The notes under the pieces: generated by a model
What the model was told of the DNA's origin: nothing
The model's database searches: none
What the model saw: the letters and a program-made list of their open reading frames with translations, nothing else
Part shown: piece after piece, positions 50,786 to 60,662 of the stretch
Numbering within the stretch: the stretch's first letter is position 1
Layout: every line of letters begins with the position of its first letter
Made by a program: the position numbers and the translations under genes
From: Candidatus Paraburkholderia kirkii
GTDB taxonomy: Bacteria > Pseudomonadota > Gammaproteobacteria > Burkholderiales > Burkholderiaceae
Direction: 5' to 3'
Assembly: GCA_001189345.1 (NCBI GenBank)
Contig: LFKV01000001.1
Location: forward strand, 186,001-250,000
Length of the DNA: 64,000 bases

Positions 50786-51391
50786 CTACTGCTCGCCGCC
50801 GAGCCCGTGCTCGATCATGTCGACCGCCTGTTCCGCGAATTCGCGATAGCCGAGCTTGCCGCCCGGCTTGAGCCAGGTGAAGGTCCAGTTGATCATGCCG
50901 AAGACCATCATCGTGAGCGCGGTCTGATTGTCTTCCGAGGCGCGCTTCGGATAAGCCCGCGCGAGCTGGCGGGCGAATGCCGCCACGATATCGCGCTGAC
51001 GATCGAGGATGATCTCGCGCTGCGCTTCCTTCAGGTACTTCACATCGTTGAGAAGCGCGACATGCCGACTGTGCGACGTTTCGTATTCGACGAGAAACGT
51101 GCGCACGAGGTCCGCGAAGGCCTCGCGCTCGCCGAGCCCGCGCCGCTGGCTCGCACCTTCGACCTCCGCGATGATCAGCATGAGCCGCTTGGTGTAGCGG
51201 TCGAGCAGATCGAAGAGGATCGCTTCTTTGCTCTCGTAGTAGTGGTAGAGACGGGCTTTCGACGTGCCGCTGGCGGCGGCCAGATCGGCCATCGAGGTGC
51301 TCGGATAGCTCGTCTGGGCGAATTTCGCCGCGGCGAGTTCGAGGATCTGTTCGCGTTGCGTCTCGTGATCGGGCGCTTTGGTACGGGCCAT
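50786..51391 (-). CDS. paaR: TetR-family regulator of phenylacetate degradation (PaaR-like)
   Basis: Intact, 201 residues from the ATG at 51389-51391. TetR helix-turn-helix 'QILELAAAKFAQTSYPSTSMADLAAASGTSKARLYHYYESKEAILFDLLDRYTKRL', followed by a TetR_C domain. In Burkholderia cenocepacia the phenylacetate repressor PaaR, a DUF1835 protein and paaEDCBA are arranged in this same order. PaaR releases DNA when it senses phenylacetyl-CoA. A matching palindrome lies upstream of paaA (56176-56191). The regulator is whole although almost all its local targets are broken. Confidence 0.85.
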   Translation of the reverse strand: MARTKAPDHETQREQILELAAAKFAQTSYPSTSMADLAAASGTSKARLYHYYESKEAILFDLLDRYTKRLMLIIAEVEGASQRRGLGEREAFADLVRTFLVEYETSHSRHVALLNDVKYLKEAQREIILDRQRDIVAAFARQLARAYPKRASEDNQTALTMMVFGMINWTFTWLKPGGKLGYREFAEQAVDMIEHGLGGEQ

Positions 51392-51423
51392 GTGTTCGAA
51401 AAATGCGTTCTTATTGATCTGAT

Positions 51424-52239
51424 TTAGCGGCGCAGGTCGGCCCGCTCGATTTCGGACGGTGTGCCGCGGATTTTCAGCCGGCCCGCCGTGACGAGCTCGC
51501 GGCAGCGCCAGAATGCGATGGAATCGGAGAGCATGAAATCGAAGCGCTGTCCCATCGCCGCGCCGGCGATTTTGCGGGCCGGCTCCCACTCGGGACCGGC
51601 CAGATCGAGCAGCGCTTCATCGACGTCGAGCCAGGTTCCGGCGACGAGCATGTTGTCGCGCAGGCGGCGCGTCTCGGCGTTGGCGTATTTCGCTTCCTGC
51701 CATTCGAGCGCGAGCCGGCTGATGCGCAGTACGGAAATCGGCGCCGCGCCGAGCAGTTTCGCGAGCAGCTGCTTCGGCGAGAACATGCCGACGGCGGTCG
51801 CGCGGTCCGCGCGGCCGAGGCGTTCGGATTACTTGTCGTCCGCCGCGATTTTCAGGTCGTCGTGAGAGAGCCTCGCTTCGTTCAGACGCTGGGGCGCGTT
51901 ACGCAGATGGTAGGCGACGACGCGCCGCAAGGTCAGCTGATCGGCCGCGCTCTGGCAGTGCCACACGACGATTTGCGCGTCGCCGCGCGCGAGGCGGGCG
52001 AGCAGCGCCAGCTGTTCCTCGAGTTCGTCCTCGAAATCGGTCGTGCTGTTCAGCACCAGGCGCCAGAATGTGGCGCGGGCGAGCGGCGAATCGTCGATGT
52101 CCCTGATCGGACCGACCGCGAGATCGTCGCGCAGCGTGACGACACGATCCTCGCGTTCCGCGCGTCGCAGTGCTTCGGTGAGGGATTGAGCCGCGCTGTC
52201 GCCATTTGCGACGTGAATCGTGTTCATCGTTGTCGGCAT
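51424..52239 (-). pseudogene. DUF1835 domain protein of the paa cluster, in-frame ochre stop
   Basis: One frame of 271 codons from the ATG at 52239 ('MPTTMNTIHVANGDSAAQSLTEALRRAEREDRVVTLRDDLAVGPI'), interrupted by TAA at 51829-51831 and continuing 'ATAVGMFSPKQLLAKLLGAAPISVLRISRLALEWQEAKYANAETRRLRDNMLVAG'. The N-terminal half is DUF1835; the C-terminal half is a partner domain of unknown role. It is commonly found beside paa genes in Burkholderia. A single C-to-T change could explain the stop, so loss may be recent. Confidence 0.82.
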
Positions 52240-52337
52240 GCCAGAAGACGAAAGGACCGCTCGGAGGAGCGGTCCTTAGTTTACGCGAATCGAATGTCGT
52301 TCGGGCTGTGGTGCGGCATGCCGACCCTGCGCGGCGA

Positions 52338-53428
52338 TCAGCGCTCGTCGAAACTCACGACCACCCGCTCGCTCACCGGATGGCACTGGCAGGTCAGCAC
52401 GAAGCCGTCGTCGATCTCGTGCTGCTCGAGCGTGTAGTTTTTCTCCATCTTCACGCCGCCCTCGAGCACCTTCGCGCGGCACGTGCAGCACACCCCGCCC
52501 TTGCACGCGTAGGGCAGCGCGAGCCCGGCCTTCAGCCTCACGTCGAGCACGCTCACTCCCTCGTACGGCAGGCGCAGCCTGCGCTTCTTGCCGTCGATAA
52601 TCAGCTCCAGATCCGCCGCCGGCGTGTGCTCCGTGATCTCGATCGGCGGCACGCCCGCTTGCGGCAAGGGCGTGCCGCAGCGCTCCACGTGAATCTGCCT
52701 GGGCGCCACCCCCGCATCCTTCAAGGCCGCCTCGGCGGCCGCATCCATCATCTCGGGCCGGGGCCGCAGATGAACGCCTCGTCGATCTCCTCGGGCGCCA
52801 GCAGCGTTTCCAGGAACGCCCGGCACTTCGCCCGATCCAGCACGCCGTTGAACAATTCCACGTCCTGCAGATCGTCCGACAGCACGTGATACAGCGAGAA
52901 CCGGTCCATGTACCGGTTCTTCAGGTCCTCGAGCTCCTCGGCGAACATGCTCGCATCGACGCTGCGATTGCCGTACACCAGCGTGAAGCGGCTGGTGGGC
53001 TCCATGTCCAGCGTCGTCTTGATGATCGCCAGCACCGGCGTGATGCCCGAGCCGCCCGAGAACGCCAAGTGCTTCGCGTGCTCCGCGTTCAGGTGCGTGA
53101 AGAAGCGCCCGTCCGGCGTCATCACCTCGATCTCGTGCCCCGGCTTGAGCGTCTCGAAGGCGAAGTTTGAGAAGCGCCCGCCGCGCACGCGCTTGATGCC
53201 GATGCGCAACTCGCCGTCGCGGTCGTAGTCGGTCACGCCCACGCAGATCGAATACTAGCGGCGCGTCTCCTCGCCGTCGATGTGCGTCTTGAGCGTCAAG
53301 AACTGGTCCTGCGTGAAGCGAAACGCCTCGCGCAGATCGGGCAGCACCTCGAACGAAACGGTGAAGGCATCGGTGGTTTCCGGACGAACGTCGCGGATGC
53401 GCAGCGGGTGGAATTGCGGAGTCGCCAT
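52338..53428 (-). pseudogene. paaE: Phenylacetyl-CoA epoxidase reductase PaaE, one stop and one frameshift
   Basis: ATG at 53428, 'MATPQFHPLRIRDVRPETTDAFTVSFEVLPDLREAFRFTQDQFLTLKTHIDGEETRR', then TAG at 53255-53257 and same-frame continuation 'YSICVGVTDYDRDGELRIGIKRVRGGRFSNF' (FAD-binding R-x-Y-S region) with 'LAFSGGSGITPVLAIIKTTL' (NAD-binding). A frame change near 52760 precedes the ferredoxin domain 'YACKGGVCCTCRAKVLEGG...LTCQCHPVSE' with its four-cysteine 2Fe-2S site, ending at 52338. PaaE supplies electrons to the PaaABC epoxidase. Confidence 0.88.
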
Positions 53429-53472
53429 GTCTATCGGCTCGCTTTTCAGTGAAATCGGTTCGGAAACGCGGT

Positions 53473-53997
53473 TCAGTACGGCTTGAAGTAATCGAACGGC
53501 TCGCGACAATCCACGCAGCGATACAGCGCCTTGCACGCGGGTCGAGCCGAATTGCGCGAGCGGCTCCGTGTGCGTCGAGCCGCAGCGCGGACACGGAACC
53601 TCGTCCTTTTGTAGGGCACGAAGCGGATCGGCTGCTCGGCGCGACCGCACGCGCCAGCTGGCGGCGCGATGCCGTAGCGGCGCAGCTTCTCGCGCGCCTC
53701 GCCGGTGATCCAGTCGGTGGTCCACGCCGGGCGCGAGCACCGTCTCGATGCGATGCGCGCCGAGCTGCGCCTGCTCCATTGCCCGCCCGATATCCTCTGC
53801 GATCTGCGACATCGCCGGACATCCCGAATACGTCGGCGTGTGGTCACCACCTCGAGCACGCCATCGTCGCCGTGATGCACCTCGCGCAGGATTCCCAGCT
53901 CGCGGATCGACACCACCGGAATCTCCGGATCGGGCACCGCCTCGAGCACCGACCAGGCGCGTCCGATCGCCGCGCGTGCGTTGACGGGTTGCATCAT
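53473..53997 (-). pseudogene. paaD: Phenylacetate degradation protein PaaD, about five frameshifts
   Basis: Starts at the ATG at 53997, overlapping the paaC stop. The family can be followed in pieces: 'RAWSVLEAVPDPEIPVVSIRELGILREVHHGDDGVLEV', 'TYSGCPAMSQIAEDIGRAM', 'WTTDWITGEAREKLRRYGIAPP', 'CPRCGSTHTEPLAQFGST' and 'CKALYRCVDCREPFDYFKPY', each in a different frame from its neighbour. PaaD is the MIP18-like iron-sulfur assembly factor with a C-terminal zinc ribbon needed for PaaABCE. The most heavily damaged gene of the operon. Confidence 0.87.
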
Positions 53998-54796
53998 CAC
54001 CAGCTTGCCCCGGATGCTGACGCGCCAGACTCTGCATTCCCGCCAGCAGATAGCCCATGTGCTCCGAATGCTCGCCCAGCTTGCCCGTGCTCACGTGCGT
54101 CACTTCGGCAGGCGCTTCGAGCGTCGCCTCTTCCAGCGCCGAGCGCACCTGCGCGCACCACGCCGCTTCGAGCAGCGCGCTGGCGAGCGGCGCGATGCCC
54201 GCCTCCGCCACCACCTGCTCGATCGCATCGGGGACGAAGAACTCGCGCGTGTACGGCATCAGGTAATCGAGCGCCGCCTGCGCGTGCCGATGCGATTCTT
54301 CCGTGCCGTCGCCCAGGCGGACCAGCCAGTCGCGCGCGTGATGCAGGTGATAGCGCGTCTCCTTGATCGACTTCGACGCGATCGCCGCGAGCTGCGCATC
54401 GCTCGACGTCTGCAGCGCGCTCCACACCTCGGCCATCAGCGCCGAGTACAGGAAGTTGCGCACGATCGTCACCGCATGATCGCGCTCGGCGCGCGCCGTG
54501 CCCGCCAGCGGGCCGAAGTGCGGCAACTCCGTGATCGTGTAGTTGGCGAACTCGCGCTCGGTGCGGAAGTACGCGTAGTCGTCTTCGGTCTTCTGCGCGC
54601 CATCGAGCGCCGCCTCCAGCGTCGCCGCGTGCGTGTACAGCAACCGCGCCTGACCGATCAGATCCAGACTCATGTTCGCGAACGCGATGTCTTCCTCCAG
54701 CGCCGGGCCGTGGCTGCACCATTCGGCGTTGCGCTGGCCGAGGATCAGCGCGTTGTCGGCCAGGCGCAGCACATAGGCGAGATGTTCGTGGCTCAT
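53997..54796 (-). pseudogene. paaC: Phenylacetyl-CoA epoxidase structural subunit PaaC, shifted at its last codons
   Basis: ATG at 54796. Open for about 263 residues ('HLAYVLRLADNALILGQRNAEWCSHGPALEEDIAFANMSLDLIGQARLLY', 'SSDAQLAAIASKSIKETRYHLHHARDWLVRLGDGTEESHRHAQAAL', 'EHSEHMGYLLAGMQSLARQHPG'). The normal end is 'HPGASW' and stop at 53997, but one extra G near 54006 pushes the frame past the stop into a long tail. The ferritin-like fold is complete, so a slightly extended but functional protein cannot be excluded. Confidence 0.8.
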
Positions 54797-54807
54797 GTCC
54801 CTCGCCC

Positions 54808-55092
54808 TTACATGTGGTTGATTTCGTCGGGCAGCACGAAGAAGGTCGGATGCCGATAGATCTTGTCGCCCACCGGCTCGAACAATTCGCCCTTGTCCGC
54901 CGGGTCCGAGGTCGTGATCGCCGCCGAGGGCACCACCCAGATGCTCACGCCTTCCTGGCGGCGCGTGTAGACGTCGCGCGCCATCCTCAATGCCGCGCTC
55001 GCGTCCGGCGCATGCAAACTGCCGCAGTGCTTGTGATCCAGCCCTTGCTTGCTGCGCACGAACACTTCCCAGATCGGCCATTCCTTGCTCAT
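54808..55092 (-). CDS. paaB: Phenylacetyl-CoA epoxidase subunit PaaB
   Basis: Intact, 94 residues from the ATG at 55092 ('[59 protein letters not shown]'), ending '[11 protein letters not shown]'. The expected PaaB length and conserved '[15 protein letters not shown]' are present. PaaB bridges PaaAC heterodimers in the multicomponent monooxygenase. The only open structural gene of the operon; being the shortest, it may have escaped mutation by chance. It overlaps the end of paaA by four bases. Confidence 0.93.
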   Translation of the reverse strand: MSKEWPIWEVFVRSKQGLDHKHCGSLHAPDASAALRMARDVYTRRQEGVSIWVVPSAAITTSDPADKGELFEPVGDKIYRHPTFFVLPDEINHM

Positions 55093-56131
55093 CGTCGATG
55101 TCGCCTCGATTGCTTCAGGCCGCCGCCTGGTGCGCGCGCCTGCTGTTTCTGCGCATACGCGAGCGCCGCCTCGCGTATCCATGCGCCTTCCTCGTGCGCC
55201 TTCACCCGCGTGGCGAGCCGCTCCCGGTTGCACGGGCCGTCGCCGTTGACTACCCGCCAGAATTCTTCCCAGCCGATCTCGCCGTAGTCGTGCGCCTGGC
55301 GTTGCGCATTCCACTTCAGATCCGGATCGGGCAGCGTGACGCCCAGGATCCTCGCCTGCTCGACGGTGGCGTCGACGAACTTCTGGCGCAGATCGTCGTT
55401 CGAGATGCGCTTGATGCCCCAGGCAAACGACTGGCCGCTGTGAATCGAGTCCTTGTCGCTCGGGCCGAACATCATTAGCACCGGCCACCACCAGCGGTTC
55501 ACCGCCTGTTGCACGAGCGCCCTTTGCGCCTGCGTGCCCTTCACCTTCATCATCGCGAGCAGCGCGTCGAAGCCCTGGCGCTGGTGGAACGACTCCTCCT
55601 TGCAGATGCGGATCATCGCGCGCGCATACGGACCGTACGTGCAGCGGCACAGCGGGATCTGGTTCATGATCGCGGCGCCGTCGACGAGCCAGCCGATCAC
55701 CCCGACATCGGCCCAGGTGGGCGTCGGGTAGTTGAAGATGCTCGAATACTTGGCCTTGCCCGCGTGCAGGGCGGCGACCAGTTGATCGCGCGAGACACCG
55801 AGCGTCTCGCGCGGCGCTGTAGAGGTACAGACCGTGGCCGCCTTCGTCCTGCACCTTGGCGAGCAGGATCGCCTTGCGCTTCAGGCTCGGCGCGCGGCTG
55901 ATCCAGTTGCCCTCCGGCTGCATGCCGATGATCTCCGAATGCGCGTGCTGCGAGATCTGGCGCACCAGCGTCTTGCGATACGCCTTGGGCATCCAGTCCT
56001 GCGGCTCGATCTTGCCGTCGGCCTGCATCACCGCATCGAAGCGGGCTTGCTCGGGCGCGGACCCGGGCGTCTCCGCGTGCGCGTCGCGGCGGCCGGCGCG
56101 GGGGGCGGGAGGTCGAGGGATTGGGTGTACA
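55089..56131 (-). pseudogene. paaA: Phenylacetyl-CoA epoxidase catalytic subunit PaaA, frameshifted
   Basis: ATG at 56131 ('[19 protein letters not shown]'). A shift near 56050 leads to '[52 protein letters not shown]' and '[16 protein letters not shown]' (di-iron ligand motif DE-x-x-H). A shift near 55810 is followed by 'GVSRDQL...[14 protein letters not shown]' and the open C-terminal half '[23 protein letters not shown]' (E-x-x-H motif) to 55089. PaaA forms the epoxide from phenylacetyl-CoA. First gene of the operon, behind the PaaR-type operator. Confidence 0.88.
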
Positions 56132-56175
56132 TGGCGGCACTCGCTCCTGGAAAGCCGCTGTCCGGCGATTATAAA

Positions 56176-56191
56176 CCGACCGGACGGTCTG
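56176..56191. promoter_or_regulatory. PaaR-type operator upstream of paaA
   Basis: Palindrome ccgaccg-ga-cggtctg, with a perfect gaccg/cggtc core, 45 bases upstream of the paaA start in an AT-rich setting (ttataaa before, gtaaatag after). Phenylacetate operons of Burkholderia carry a conserved inverted repeat of this type, bound by the TetR-family PaaR. The match is from memory of the motif, not a database search. Confidence 0.65.
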
Positions 56192-56389
56192 TAAATAGAT
56201 TTTTGAGACGTGCTCGGGTAAATCCGCATCAGGCGCGCGGAGACCGCCGCGCGAAACCGCGCGTTATCAATCTTAGTGCAGACAGGAGAGGCGTGCCGAA
56301 GGCGGCACGAAGCCGAGGGGATATTTGACGGAGCGGTGGGCATCGATCGCCGCCGCTCCGAAAGCGGGGATGACAGGACAGGCAGACGT

Positions 56390-57870
56390 TTACCGCGTCT
56401 GTTGGGCGGCGAAATCCTCCGCGTCGACGTCGTAGCCCGACGGTTCCCAGCGCACCGCGAACAGCGCGACGAGTCCCGCGAGCGGCGCGACGGCGATGAT
56501 CCAGAACACTTTCGTGCCGAGCGCCGCCGACAGAACTGGGAACAGGAACAGCGAAACCGTCGAGCTGGCGCGCATCAAGGTCTGATTGAAGCCCACACCG
56601 ACGCCGCGCAGCGACGTCGGGTAGCTCAGCGATGCGAACGTCATGCTGTGCGAGCCCGGGCCGACGCCCTGTCCCAGCAGGAACGCGGCGAGGAAGGCGA
56701 CCGCGATGACGACTTCGGCGCCGGTCGAAGGCTTTCCGACGATCGCGAGCCCGACGAGCGCCGCCAGCTGAAACGCATAGCCGACGACCGACAGTTTCCA
56801 AGCGCCGTATTTCGGCACCGTGCGCACGGAGAACAGCCTGCCCGCGAACGCGAAGCAGAGGTTGAGCGCGAGCGACGCGAGAATCGTCGTGAGCATCGAC
56901 TACGCGAGAAAGCTCGATGATCACCGGCAGCCCGAACGCGACGGCGTTGTAGGCGAACGACGAGGCGATCGCGATGACCGTCGCGAGCACCGTCCGGCGC
57001 AGGTAGATGCCGCGCAGCAGCGCGCCGTAGTTGCTCCACGTCGCGCGGCGGGCTTTCGGCGCACCGGATGCGGCGCGCGGCGTCCTCGACGCGGGTGTCG
57101 ATGCCGTACGAGCGCTTGAGAATCGCGGCCGTGCCCTTGAGATCGCCCTGATTCGCGGCCCATACCGGCGATTCGCTCATGTAGCGGCTGCGAATCGCGA
57201 TGATCGCGATCGCCGGAATCGCGCCGAAGCCGAGAATCAGGCGCCAGAGCCAGCCGGCGTTGTGCTCGGGCAGGACCGCGTACAGGCGGCGCCGAGCACG
57301 AGCAGATACGAGACGCTGATCGCCGCGTACCAGACCGGACACCACATCGCGACGCGGGCCGTCTTGTTGCCGCGCCCCTGCAGCCGCGAGAATTCCGCGA
57401 GGAACGCCATCGCCACCGGCAGATCGATGCCGACGCCGAGGCCCCATCACGAAGCGCGCACCGCCGAGCACCCAGGCGTTCGGCGCGAGCGCGCAAGCGA
57501 TCGCCGCGACGACGAAAAAGAACATGTCGGCCATGAATACGCGATAGCGGCCCACTCGGTCCGTGAGATAGCCGCCGAGGAACGCGCCGATGACCGCGCC
57601 GAACGTGATCGCCGCCGCGACGAAGCCGGAACCGGCCGGCGTGAGCGAAAATTCGCGCGCGATGTCCTTCATGCCGAAGGCGAGTGCGCCGAGATCGTAG
57701 GCATCGAGGAAAATCCCGCCGAGCGCGATGGCGACGACGATGCGGGCATCGCTGCCGATCGCGGCGTCGCGGTTGACGAGACTGGAAACGTCGGCGGTGC
57801 TTCGGATGACGGGACGCGGATCGGCGGCGGCCCGGGTGGAAGTGCGGTCGGGCGCGAGGGAAACGGACAT
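56390..57870 (-). pseudogene. MFS transporter (sugar/aromatic-acid porter type), several frameshifts
   Basis: ATG at 57870, 'MSVSLAPDRTSTRAAADPRPVIRSTADVSSLVNRD', then TM1 'IVVAIALGGIFLDAYDLGALAFGMKDIAREF', TM2-3 'VIGAFLGGYLTDRVGRYRVFMAD' (the G-x-x-x-D-R-x-G-R motif) and 'GGARFVMG'. Frame changes near 57440, 57290 and 57060, and around 56900, split the centre ('WRLILGFGAIPAIAIIAIRSRYMSESPVW') from the open last third ('[34 protein letters not shown]') to 56390. Twelve segments can be traced. Located beside the ruined paa operon; substrate unknown. Confidence 0.82.
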
Positions 57871-58071
57871 GATCGGGCTGATTCTGAAAAAAGTTGTTGA
57901 GGCAATGAATCGCGCGATCGTACTGGTCCGTGCGCGGCGGACCAAATTCTTTTTTGTTATTTAATGACTTACGCGCGGCTCGCGGGCTTTTCGCGCGGCT
58001 CGAAGGCGGCCGAACGAGGCCGCCGGCTGGGATGCGACAATGGCGCTCCGTTCCGCTCTCATTGATCAGGC

Positions 58072-59340
58072 ATGTCGTCAGTTGAAAAATCGTCCGGCGT
58101 TGCGGTCGTCGGCGGAGGACCGGCGGGGCTCATGGCGGCTGAGGTGCTCGCGGCGGGCGGCGCGCGGGTCGATGTGTTCGACGCGATGCCGTCCGTCGGC
58201 CGCAAGTTCCTGATGGCGGGGAAGGGCGGCATGAATCTCACGCATTCCGAGCCCGCCGATGCTTTCCTCTCGCGCTACGGCGCGCGCAGCGCGAACATCG
58301 CGCCGCTGCTCGCGCGTTTCGACGCCGGCGCGCTGAGCAACTGGGTGCACGGATTGGGCGTGGAAACTTTCGTCGGCAGCTCCGGCCGCGTGTTTCCCAC
58401 CGACATGAAGGCCGCGCCGATGCTGCGCGCGTGGCTGCATCGACTGCGGGCTTCGGGCGTGACGTTTCACATGCGTCATCGCTGGCTCGGCTGGGATGAC
58501 GAGGGCGTGTCCACTTCGCGTTTCGCGACGCCGTCGGGAGAAAAGCGCATTCGGCACGACGCGCTCGTGCTCGCGTCCGGCGGCGCGAGCTGGCCGCAAC
58601 TCGGCTCGGATGGCGGCGCCCGCGCGATTCTCGCGGCGCGCTGCGTGGCGGTGCGGCCGTTCGTGCCGTCCAATTGCGGCTTCGATGCCGGCTGAAGCGA
58701 GCACTTCAGCAGCCGCTTCGCGGGGGGCCGCTCAAGTCGGTGGCGATCGGCGTGCCGCGCGCGGACGGGGCGTTCGAACGGCACGTCGGCGAATGCCTGA
58801 TCAACCGGATCGGGGAATCGAGGGAAGCCTGATCTACGCGCTGTCCGCGCCGATCCGCGGCAGGATCGCCGAAAGCGGAGGCGCGGGCGCGACCATTCTG
58901 CTCGACCTCGCGCCGCAGCTTTCGGCCGAACGCGTGCGCGACGAAGTGCGGCATCCGCGCGGCGCCCGGTCGATGTCGAGTCATCTGCACAGCCGTTTGC
59001 ATCTGACGGGCGTGAAGGCCGGGTTGCTGCGCGAGTGCCTGAGCAAGGAAGAATTCGCCGATCTCGACACGCTCGCTGCACGCTCGCTGCGCGGATCAAG
59101 GCGCTGCCGCTGCGCCTGCTGCGCCCGCGCCCGATCGAGGAGGCGATCAGCAGCGCGGGCGGCGTCGCGTTCGAATCGCTCGACGCGCGCTCGATGCTCA
59201 GCGCGCTCCCGGGCGTCTTCTGCGCGGGCGAGATGCTCGACTGGGAAGCGGCGACTGGCAGCTATTTGCTGACGGCGTGCTTCGCGAGCGGGCGGGTCGC
59301 GGGCGAAGGCGCGCTCGCGTGGCTGGCCGGGCGCGGTTGA
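58072..59340 (+). pseudogene. HI0933/TIGR03862-type flavoprotein, stop plus frameshifts
   Basis: ATG at 58072, FAD-binding 'VAVVGGGPAGLMAAEVLAAGGARVDVFDAMPSVGRKFLMAGKGGMNLTHSE'. Open until TGA at 58693-58695, where the family has Trp ('GFDAGWSEHF'). Then 'KSVAIGVP', 'GSLIYALSAPIR' and 'ILLDLAPQLSAERVRDEV' alternate frames. An 11-base tandem duplication at 59069-59090 shifts the frame before 'TLAARIKALPLRLLRPRPIEEAISSAGGVAFESLDARSMLSALPGVFCAGEMLDWEAATGSYLL', which is open to 59340. Related proteins are NAD(P)/FAD enzymes of unclear role (YhiN class). Confidence 0.85.
59069..59090. repeat. 11-base tandem duplication causing a frameshift
   Basis: Two adjacent copies of acgctcgctgc. Removing one copy restores the reading 'DLDTLAARIKALPLRLL' expected for the flavoprotein family, so the duplication is itself the frameshift lesion. 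Confidence 0.85.
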
Positions 59341-59346
59341 TCCTGT

Positions 59347-60496
59347 CTACGCGGCGACGAGCCGCCAAAGCGACGTCATTTCCGCCGAGCGCGCGGCGTG
59401 AAGCGGATCGGCCTTGTCGGTCGCTCGCGGATGATGCGGTTTGATGTCGATTCTTCCGTCCACTTTGAGACCGGCCGCATCGATCCATTCCTGCAGCTGC
59501 GCGCGCGTGCGCAGGCCGAGATGCTCGGCAAAGTCCGACAGGATGAGCCAGCCTTCGCCGCCCGGCGTCAGATGCGCGGCGGGGCCGTCGAGGAAGCCGC
59601 GCAGCATGCGGCTGTCCGGATCGTAGATCGCGTGCTCGATGGTCGCGCTCGGACGGGCCGGCAGCCACGGTGGGTTGCAGACGATCAAAGGCGCGCGTCC
59701 TTCGGGGAACAGGTTGGTCTCGACCACATCCACCTGACGATCGAGACCGAGGCGCGCGATATTCTACCGGGCGCAGGCGAGTGCGCGCGCATCGGCTTCC
59801 GTCGCGACGACACGCTCGACGCCGCGCCGCGCGAGCACGGCCGCCAGCACGCCGGTTCCCGTGCCGATATCGAACGCGAGTTCGCGCGACGGCAGCGGCT
59901 GGTTCGCGACGAGATCGACATATTCGCCGCGCACGGGCGAGAACACGCCGTAATAGGGATGAATCCTGTCTCCCAGCGCCGCGATCTCCACGCCTTTCTT
60001 GCGCCACTCGTGCGTGCCGATCAGACTGAGCACCTCGCGCAAGGACACGACCGACGCCTCGTCCGATGGCGGCCCGTACGCTTCTTCGCACGCCTGGCGC
60101 ACGTTCGGCGCGCGGCGCAGCGGAATGGCGTAGTGCTCGTCGAGCGGAAGGAGCAGCATCGCCAGCGTGCGCGCGCTGCGATTGCGCGAGGCGGTGCAGG
60201 TTGAAGGCGTCGACGGGAGACGTCTCCGCGGCGGGCTTTTTGGTCTTGCGCGGCTTGTTCTCGATGCGGCGCGCCATCGCCTGCAGCAACTGCCGGGCGT
60301 TCTGGAAGTCGCCGCGCCAGAGAATCGCGGTGCCTTCGCAGGCGAGCCGGTACGCGTGATCGGCGGTCATCTGGTCGTGCCCGATCATGAGGCGTTTCGG
60401 CGGCGGGTTGCCGCTCTCGGAGCGCAATCGGGCGGAGCGGCGTTCTCCATCCTCTTCCCAGTCGAGCCGTTGCGGTGCGGTATTTTTCGATTGCAT
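59347..60496 (-). pseudogene. Class I SAM methyltransferase (MTS-type), one frameshift and one stop
   Basis: ATG at 60496, 'MQSKNTAPQRLDWEEDGERRSARLRSESGNPPPKRLMIGHDQMTADHAYRLACEGTAILWRGDFQNARQLLQAM'. The frame changes near 60175 after 'FNLHRLAQSQRA'. The body follows: 'MLLLPLDEHYAIPLRRAPNVRQACEEAYG', then SAM motif I 'LAFDIGTGTGVLAAVLARRG'. A TAG at 59764-59766 interrupts, and the same frame then has motif IV 'LIVCNPPWLPARP' and ends at 59347. NPPW suggests an amino-group methyltransferase of the RsmC/PrmC (MTS) kind acting on RNA or protein. Confidence 0.83.
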
Positions 60497-60662
60497 GTCT
60501 ATATTGATGCGCCGGCCGCCCGGGCCGGCGAAAGATGAACTGGCTGCATTGTGAGGCCATTTCGGGCGCGCCGTTCCCGCATGCGTGTTTTCCGGGTGAT
60601 CGGCGTCGCGGCGGCCTTGACACTTCAGGCACAATCGAGCCTTTTCTGAACGCCATCGCCGA

